This document shows positions 59,111 to 64,000 of a DNA stretch of 64,000 nucleotides, piece after piece. The notes below the pieces were generated by a model, which searched no databases, was not told the origin of the DNA, and saw only the letters and a program-made list of their open reading frames with translations. The position numbers and the translations under genes are program-made. Every line of letters starts with the position of its first letter. Positions within the stretch are counted from its first letter, which is position 1. This DNA comes from Caballeronia peredens. Its GTDB lineage: Bacteria > Pseudomonadota > Gammaproteobacteria > Burkholderiales > Burkholderiaceae. The stretch spans positions 1-64,000 of the forward strand of contig FCOH02000029.1 in NCBI GenBank assembly GCA_001544595.2. Reading direction: 5' to 3'.

Positions 59111-60490
59111 ATGTCGCTCATCGCGAAACTCGAGGCCCGCGCTCAGGCAGGCAAACCCGTCAAGGTCGGTCTGATCGGCGCGGGAAAATTCGGCTCCATG
59201 TATCTGTCGCAGGCGCCGCGCACGCCCGGCATTCATCTCGTCGGCGTCGCGGATCTGTCGCCCGATCGCGCGCGCGCGTCGCTCAAGCGCGTGGGATGGG
59301 AAGAGGCGCGTTATGCGGCGCGTTCGTGGAGCGAGGCGATCGCTCAGGGCTCGACGTTCATCACCGACGACGCCGACGCGATGATCGCGAGCGATCACGT
59401 CGATATCGTCATCGATGCAACCGGCAGCCCCGCGGCCGGCATTCATCACGCGCTGCTGTGTTGCAAGCATCGCAAGCACATCGTGATGGTCAACGTGGAA
59501 GCCGACGTGCTCGCCGGTCCCCTGCTCGCGCGGCGCGCGGAGGAAGCGGGCATCATCTATTCGATGGCGTCCGGCGATCAGCCCGCGCTCATCGCCGAAC
59601 TGGTGGACTGGGCGCGCACCATCGGCTTCGATGTGATCTGCGCGGGCAAGGGCACGAAATATCTGCCGGTCTATCATCAGTCGACGCCCGACACGGTCTG
59701 GGGCCACTACGGCTTCACCGAAGAGCAGGTCGGCTCCGGCGACTTCAACGCGCAGATGTTCAACTCGTTTCTCGACGGCACGAAATCCGCGCTCGAAATG
59801 GCGGCCGTATCGAACGCGTGCGATCTGCGTCCGCCCGCCGATGGCCTCGCGTTCCCCGCATGCGGCGTCGATGATCTGCCCACGTTGCTGCGCCCTGCTA
59901 CCGAAGGCGGCATTCTTCCGCATCGCGGCAGCGTGGAAGTGGTGTCGTCGCTCGAGCGCGACGGCAGGCCGGTGTTCCGCGATCTGCGCTGGGGCGTGTA
60001 CGTCGTCTTCGAAGCACCGACCGGCTACGTGCGCGACTGCTTCAGCCAGTACGGCCTCAAGACCGACAGCACCGGCCGCTTCGCCGCAATGTACAAGCCC
60101 TACCACCTGATCGGCCTCGAACTCGGGCAATCGATCGCGAGCATTGCCGTGCGCGGCGAAGCAACCGGCGCGACTTCGGGCTTTCATGGCGATGTCGCCG
60201 CGACCGCGAAGCGCGATCTGCGCGCGGGCGAGCGTCTCGACGGGGAAGGCGGCCATACCGTCTACGGCAAGTTGATGCCCGCCGCCGACTCGCTGATCCA
60301 GGGCGCATTGCCCATTGGTCTCGCGCATAACGTCGTGCTGCAACGTCCGGTCGCGGCGGGGCAGCCCGTGCGCTGGAGCGACGTCGCGTTCGACGCGAGC
60401 AAGGAAGCCGTGCGCGTGCGCCGCGAAATGGAAGATCTCTTCCGCGCCGAGCTGAAACTCGAAGTGCCCGCGCAGAAGCTCGCCAGTTGA
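59111..60490 (+). CDS. NAD(P)-dependent oxidoreductase, homoserine-dehydrogenase-like with C-terminal SAF domain
   Basis: Protein of 459 residues from the ATG at 59111 (MSLIAKLEARAQAGKP), with AGGAG eleven bases upstream. The N-terminal Rossmann fold has GxGxxG at residues 23-28 and the DATGSPAAGIHHALL block; a middle domain resembles homoserine dehydrogenase-like catalytic regions (GDQPALIAELVDW, GKGTKYLPVYHQSTPDTVWG). The last 100 residues (TAKRDLRAGERLDGEGGHTVYG... and GLAHNVVLQRPVAAGQPVRWSDV) form a SAF domain, which explains why such proteins are sometimes mislabelled as FlgA-like. The substrate is unknown; genome context with an ACS-family MFS and LysR suggests catabolism of an organic or sugar acid. 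Confidence 0.85.
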   Translation: MSLIAKLEARAQAGKPVKVGLIGAGKFGSMYLSQAPRTPGIHLVGVADLSPDRARASLKRVGWEEARYAARSWSEAIAQGSTFITDDADAMIASDHVDIVIDATGSPAAGIHHALLCCKHRKHIVMVNVEADVLAGPLLARRAEEAGIIYSMASGDQPALIAELVDWARTIGFDVICAGKGTKYLPVYHQSTPDTVWGHYGFTEEQVGSGDFNAQMFNSFLDGTKSALEMAAVSNACDLRPPADGLAFPACGVDDLPTLLRPATEGGILPHRGSVEVVSSLERDGRPVFRDLRWGVYVVFEAPTGYVRDCFSQYGLKTDSTGRFAAMYKPYHLIGLELGQSIASIAVRGEATGATSGFHGDVAATAKRDLRAGERLDGEGGHTVYGKLMPAADSLIQGALPIGLAHNVVLQRPVAAGQPVRWSDVAFDASKEAVRVRREMEDLFRAELKLEVPAQKLAS

Positions 60491-60590
60491 AGACATCGAG
60501 CATGAACTGACTTCGATCCCCGCGCCCGGCCCAGGCGATGGCCCGGGCGCTTCGCGTTCTCAACGCCCGCGAAAGGGCGACGGAGGAGAC

Positions 60591-61895
60591 ATGAGCCAAA
60601 TCAGCGAAACGCTAGGCGTCGCACAAAGCGGCACGACGGACGTGTACCGCAAGATCACGTGGCGCATCATGCCGTTCATCGTGCTGTGCTATCTCTGCAA
60701 TTATCTGGATCGCGTGAATGTCGGCTTCGCCAAGCTGCAGATGCTGTCCGATCTCGGCTTCTCGGATGCGGTGTACGGACTCGGCGCGGGCATCTTCTTC
60801 ATCGGCTATTTCATCTTCGAGGTGCCGAGCAATCTGATCCTGCATCGCGTGGGCGCGCGACGCTGGATCGCGCGCATCATGATCACGTGGGCCATCGTTT
60901 CGGCGCTGACACTCGTCGTGAAGACACCGGTTCAGTTCTACACCGTGCGTTTTCTTCTGGGTGTCGCCGAAGCGGGCTTTTCGCCCGGCATCATGCTGTA
61001 TCTGACGTATTGGTTTCCGGCCCGCAAACGCGGCTTCGCCTATGGCGTGTATTACATCGCGATTCCGCTTGCGGGCATCGTAGGAGGTCCGCTTTCCGGC
61101 TGGATTCTGGCATCGTTCACGCACTCGAGCGTGATGGCCGCATGGCAATGGCTGTTTCTGATCGAGGCTATTCCGGCGCTCGTCGTCGGCTTCATGGTGC
61201 TGTGGCTCATGGTCGACAAGCCGGGCCAGGCCAAGTGGCTCACCGACGATGAAAAGCGTCTCGTCACCCATGCTGTCGAACGTGAAGACGCCGACAAGAC
61301 CGCGCATCACAACGCGCGCGCGTTCCTTTCCGACGTCAACATCTGGAAGCTGTGCGGCGTGTACTTCTGCCAGATCATCGGTCTGTACGGGATCAGCTTC
61401 TGGCTGCCTTCGATCATCAAGGACAGCGGTCTCACCAATGTCGAGCTGATCGGCTGGCTTTCGGCGATTCCCTATGTCGTGGCGATTCCGGCGATCATCC
61501 TCACCGGAATGAGCGCGGACAGGTTCCGCTCGCGCCGCATGCATTTCTCGGTGGCGCTCGTGATCGGCGCGATCGGTTTTGCGGCGAGCGGATATGTGGG
61601 CCATCAACCGGTGCTCGCGGTGATCGCGCTGAGCGTGGCCGCAGCGGGCATTCTTTCCGCGCTGTCGCTGTTCTGGGGCATTCCCGCCGCGTTCCTCGCG
61701 GGCACATCCGCCGCCGCAGGCATCGCGGGAATCAATTGCGTCGGCAATCTCGCGGGCTTCGTGTCGCCCTATATGGTCGGCTGGCTGAACGTGACGACGC
61801 ATAACAACAGCATCGGGCTCTATGCGGTCGCGGCATTCATGATCATCGGCGCGATCGCGGTGCGGGCGATTTCGGGCAAGCTCGCGGATCGTTGA
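60591..61895 (+). CDS. MFS transporter, anion:cation symporter (ACS) family
   Basis: Protein of 434 residues with GGAGGAG before the ATG. It has 12 membrane segments and the ACS hallmarks: YLCNYLDRVNVGFAKLQM in segment 1, GIFFIGYFIFEVPSNLILHRVGARRWIARIM, and GVAEAGFSPGIMLYLTYWFP. ACS carriers import hexuronates, tartrate, phthalate and similar organic anions. It follows the oxidoreductase by 100 bases and is probably in the same operon, supplying its substrate. Confidence 0.92.
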   Translation: MSQISETLGVAQSGTTDVYRKITWRIMPFIVLCYLCNYLDRVNVGFAKLQMLSDLGFSDAVYGLGAGIFFIGYFIFEVPSNLILHRVGARRWIARIMITWAIVSALTLVVKTPVQFYTVRFLLGVAEAGFSPGIMLYLTYWFPARKRGFAYGVYYIAIPLAGIVGGPLSGWILASFTHSSVMAAWQWLFLIEAIPALVVGFMVLWLMVDKPGQAKWLTDDEKRLVTHAVEREDADKTAHHNARAFLSDVNIWKLCGVYFCQIIGLYGISFWLPSIIKDSGLTNVELIGWLSAIPYVVAIPAIILTGMSADRFRSRRMHFSVALVIGAIGFAASGYVGHQPVLAVIALSVAAAGILSALSLFWGIPAAFLAGTSAAAGIAGINCVGNLAGFVSPYMVGWLNVTTHNNSIGLYAVAAFMIIGAIAVRAISGKLADR

Positions 61896-61913
61896 AGACG
61901 AGTCTCCTAACGA

Positions 61914-61944
61914 AAGCGCCCGCATTCATCGCGGGCGCTCTCGC
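61914..61944. terminator. Hairpin terminator between the MFS gene and the truncated dehydrogenase
   Basis: AAGCGCCCGC and GCGGGCGCTC/T pair around a short attcatc loop just after the MFS stop. On the minus strand TTTCGTT follows, on the plus strand CTCTCGCC, so the U-run is better in the leftward direction. Its left-hand direction serves the minus-strand remnant, and it may also end the MFS transcript. Confidence 0.55.
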
Positions 61945-62186
61945 CTCGTCGAACATGACTGTCCGTCATCCTCGGAGAGATCCGACGCGTCGTCGGTATA
62001 GCGCAACGTCGATGCATTCAGCGCATCGCGCTCGATTTCGCCGGTCCAGTCTTCACCGCTGCGCAATGTATCGATACGGCGGCGATCGACGTCGAATCCG
62101 ACCACGTCGAAGCGGCGGGCGAATGCCACCGCCACCGGAAGTCCCACATAACCCAATCCACATACTGCGATCTTGCTAGCTGCCAC
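61926..62186 (-). pseudogene. Truncated nucleotide-sugar (UDP-GlcNAc/Glc) dehydrogenase
   Basis: Only 86 codons remain, from a GTG at 62186 with GGGAG upstream. The N-terminal Rossmann motif KIAVCGLGYVGLPVAVAFA, FDVVGFDVDRRRIDTLRSG and LRYTDDASDL match the first 70 residues of the UDP-glucose/UDP-N-acetylglucosamine 6-dehydrogenase (TviB/WbpA-type) family, which is about 420 residues long. After that the match stops and the frame ends within 16 unrelated residues, next to the MFS gene. The remaining catalytic and C-terminal domains are absent, so it cannot be active. Translation signals look intact, so a short peptide may still be made. Confidence 0.8.
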
Positions 62187-62475
62187 GTTTGCTCCCGAAA
62201 GCGATGATGCTCCGCTAACGGGATGTGACCAGAAGCCACCGCGAAGACCTCCGTTCGAGAAGCCTTCGATCGATCCGCCAGCGTCGCTTGATTGACAAGT
62301 TTCAACAACTGTGCCGACGTATTCTTGGGCTTTCGGGTTAAGACGAAAACGAGACGAATCTCAATTTTTGGACGCGGAGACCGAAACGCACTGTTGCGCG
62401 ATCTGATGAGGTCCAGTGCGTCGTTGCGCTGTGTGCGCCGCGCGGGGGCGTTCGCGGGACACGTAAAATGGCGTG
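62187..62475. other. Intergenic region with no gene seen
   Basis: About 290 bases upstream of the truncated dehydrogenase (leftward) and of the Pr6Pr gene (rightward). It keeps the promoter and ribosome site of the former. AT-rich near 62295-62365; no repeats or RNA genes were identified. Confidence 0.4.
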
Positions 62476-63219
62476 ATGTCGAATGGAATTCGCCCCTCTC
62501 CCCGGCAAGAATCCGGGTTGCCGCTGCACGCGCCGAGCACCGCGTCGCTCGCGATTGCGGCCGCCATCGCGATGATCGCGTGGCTCGCGTTCGCCGCGCA
62601 AACCGATATCACCATCGCGCGACTGGTCCATCGCGGCTTCACCGTGTTCGACGGCCTCGCGCGCATGAGCAGCTATCTGACGAATCTCACGGTTCTGTTG
62701 ACCGCGCTCTGCTTCACGTGCGTCGCGACGCGCGCGCAATTTCCGCTCGCGCGATTCTTTCGCCGGCCGACCGTCGTGACGGCGGTCGTCGTGTATATCG
62801 TGTTCGTCGGGATCGCCTACAACGCGTTGCTGCGCTATCTCTGGACGCCTTCAGGCTATCGCGCGCTCGTCAACGAATCACTGCATACGGTCGTGCCTGC
62901 GCTCGCGGCTTTGTACTGGTTTTTGTTCGTGCCGCGCTTTCATCTGTCATGGCGACGATGCGCGCTCTGGCTCGTCTATCCGCTGTCTTATCTCTGCATC
63001 ACGTTATGGCGCGGAAGATTGTCCGATTTCTATCCGTATCCGTTCATCAACGTCGCGGAGCTCGGCTATGAGCGCGTGCTCGTGAATGCCGCAATGCTGG
63101 TCGTCGCGTTTCTCGTGCTGATGAGCGTGTTTCTCGTGATCAACCATCGGCGGGAAGATCTGAACGTGGCCGATCCGGAGGTCGAATCCGGCGATTCGCC
63201 CTCCGGACGCGTCGATTAA
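62476..63219 (+). CDS. Pr6Pr family membrane protein
   Basis: Protein of 247 residues from the ATG at 62476; a GTG three bases earlier is in frame. Six hydrophobic segments (starting near residues 24, 63, 97, 138, 165 and 200). The MSSYLTNLTVLLTALCFTC segment, NESLHTVVPALAALYWFLF and YPLSYLCITLWRG followed by FYPYPFINVAELGY fit the Pr6Pr/FAR-17a/AIG1-like membrane family. Enzymatic role in bacteria is unknown; eukaryotic relatives include hydrolases of fatty-acid esters. Its stop overlaps the stop of the convergent MFS gene by three bases. Confidence 0.8.
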   Translation: MSNGIRPSPRQESGLPLHAPSTASLAIAAAIAMIAWLAFAAQTDITIARLVHRGFTVFDGLARMSSYLTNLTVLLTALCFTCVATRAQFPLARFFRRPTVVTAVVVYIVFVGIAYNALLRYLWTPSGYRALVNESLHTVVPALAALYWFLFVPRFHLSWRRCALWLVYPLSYLCITLWRGRLSDFYPYPFINVAELGYERVLVNAAMLVVAFLVLMSVFLVINHRREDLNVADPEVESGDSPSGRVD

Positions 63220-64000
63220 ACGTGTGCGCCCACACGCCCGCGATTCACGACGAGATCCGCGACGAACGCCACCGCCAGCGCAAACGCCCCGCACGCGAAG
63301 ATCAGCGCATAGTTGTTGTGCGTGTGCGAGAACAGGAAGGAATAGCCGTATCCGGCGAGCGCCTGACACAGCGCGAATGCCGACGTCGCCCGGCTCCACG
63401 CGGCGCGCTGCTCGGTGTGATCGTGCGGCAGAAGTTCATGCACGCGTCCGAGCGCGAGCGGCACGATGCCGGTCGTGGAGACGCCGAGCGCCACCGTCGC
63501 TACACCGATCGCATAAGCATTCGCTGATAACGCCAGCAGCACCGCCGCGCACGCCTGCAGCAGAAGCACGAACCGATAGGCCACGCCGAAGCCGAAGCGA
63601 TCGCCCGCATTGCCGCAAACGAGCGGCCCGAAGATCGCCGCGATGCCATAGAGCACCCAGTAACTCGCGCCCACATCGGCGCCGCGGCCATAGCCTCGCG
63701 CGATGCAGTCGACGAGCAGAATCATCACGGGCACGAGGCCCAGCGCATTCGCCGCGTATTGCGCGTACAGCAGCCGCAGACGCGTGCCGCCGAGCTGGCC
63801 TGCATGCGCCGTCGCGCCCTGCGCGGTAACCGCCGGCGGATGGGCAGCGGGCCAGCCGAACCAGGCGAGCGCGGTCAGCGCCAGCGAGAACACGCCGAGA
63901 CCCATCCACGTTTCGTGCAGGCCGTAATGCAGGAGCTTCGGGATCAGCGTGCCCGATGCGGCGATGCCGAAGCCCAGCCCGACGAAAATCATGCCGCTCG
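63216..64000 (-). CDS. YbfB/YjiJ-type MFS transporter, partial
   Basis: The frame is open at the right edge, so the N-terminal part (about four to five membrane segments) is missing; 261 codons are visible. The remaining sequence has about eight hydrophobic segments with GFGIAASGTLIPKLL at the cut edge, NALGLVPVMILLVDCIARGYGRG, and GIAAIFGPLVCGNAGDRFGFG in the centre, and WSRATSAFALCQALAGYGYSFLF near the end, resembling the YbfB/YjiJ group of MFS carriers. Substrate unknown. Convergent with the Pr6Pr gene. Confidence 0.82.
   Translation of the reverse strand, partial: SGMIFVGLGFGIAASGTLIPKLLHYGLHETWMGLGVFSLALTALAWFGWPAAHPPAVTAQGATAHAGQLGGTRLRLLYAQYAANALGLVPVMILLVDCIARGYGRGADVGASYWVLYGIAAIFGPLVCGNAGDRFGFGVAYRFVLLLQACAAVLLALSANAYAIGVATVALGVSTTGIVPLALGRVHELLPHDHTEQRAAWSRATSAFALCQALAGYGYSFLFSHTHNNYALIFACGAFALAVAFVADLVVNRGRVGAHV

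Noticed and set aside
1..64000. tRNA, rRNA, CRISPR array, insertion sequence or prophage genes
   Set aside because: No regularly spaced repeats, transposase, integrase or phage structural motifs (apart from T6SS) and no recognisable RNA gene were seen on reading; small RNAs cannot be excluded without a covariance search.

Overview
The window reads as chromosomal DNA of a GC-rich betaproteobacterium of the Burkholderiaceae, most likely the Burkholderia/Paraburkholderia/Caballeronia group. The evidence is strong third-position G/C in nearly all genes, a DUF3563 small protein, VasX/BTH_I2691-type T6SS effector genes, the phnF-DUF1045-phnN arrangement and many LysR/MFS/ABC catabolic modules. I saw no rRNA, tRNA, CRISPR array, transposase or phage gene.

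Layout. (1) 1-12.3 kb holds type VI secretion genes in two divergent blocks. On the minus strand, vgrG, a DUF4123 adaptor, a large VasX-like membrane effector and a DUF6708 membrane protein (cut by the left edge) are translationally coupled. On the plus strand, tssC, a small exported protein, tssK, tssL, tssE and a PAAR tip gene follow each other. Core genes tssA, B, F, G, H, J, M and hcp are absent here, so this is an incomplete or satellite locus. (2) 12.4-23.7 kb is housekeeping and metabolic: an alpha/beta hydrolase, exonuclease III, an MFS exporter, an aldo/keto reductase with a divergent LysR regulator, a sulfonate-type operon (TauD-like dioxygenase plus an ABC importer), and dinB with a clear LexA box upstream. 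(3) 23.7-39.7 kb is sensory and envelope: a two-component system, a DHA2-type MFS, a lone AAA ATPase, a PhoD phosphatase, a hybrid PAS kinase, a FUSC protein, a LysR/VOC pair, a lipoprotein serine hydrolase and a chemoreceptor. (4) 39.9-56.6 kb is an aromatic-acid type MFS followed by a complete C-P lyase locus: phnGHIJKLM on the minus strand, phnF-DUF1045-phnN on the plus strand and phnCDE on the minus strand. Candidate PhoB boxes and PhnF-type operators occur at both phn promoters. (5) Inside the phn locus, between phnN and phnE, sits a separate 4.3-kb operon: a polar amino-acid ABC importer, a C45 autoproteolytic acyltransferase/hydrolase and an RpiR regulator, preceded by two identical 14-bp palindromes. 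This is the best candidate for an undescribed uptake and processing system. (6) 56.6-64 kb has a lipoamide-dehydrogenase-like flavoprotein, a LysR/SAF-domain oxidoreductase/ACS-family MFS catabolic module, a truncated nucleotide-sugar dehydrogenase remnant, a Pr6Pr membrane protein and an MFS gene cut by the right edge.

All functional assignments are by recognition of family motifs in the translated sequence; no database search was run.
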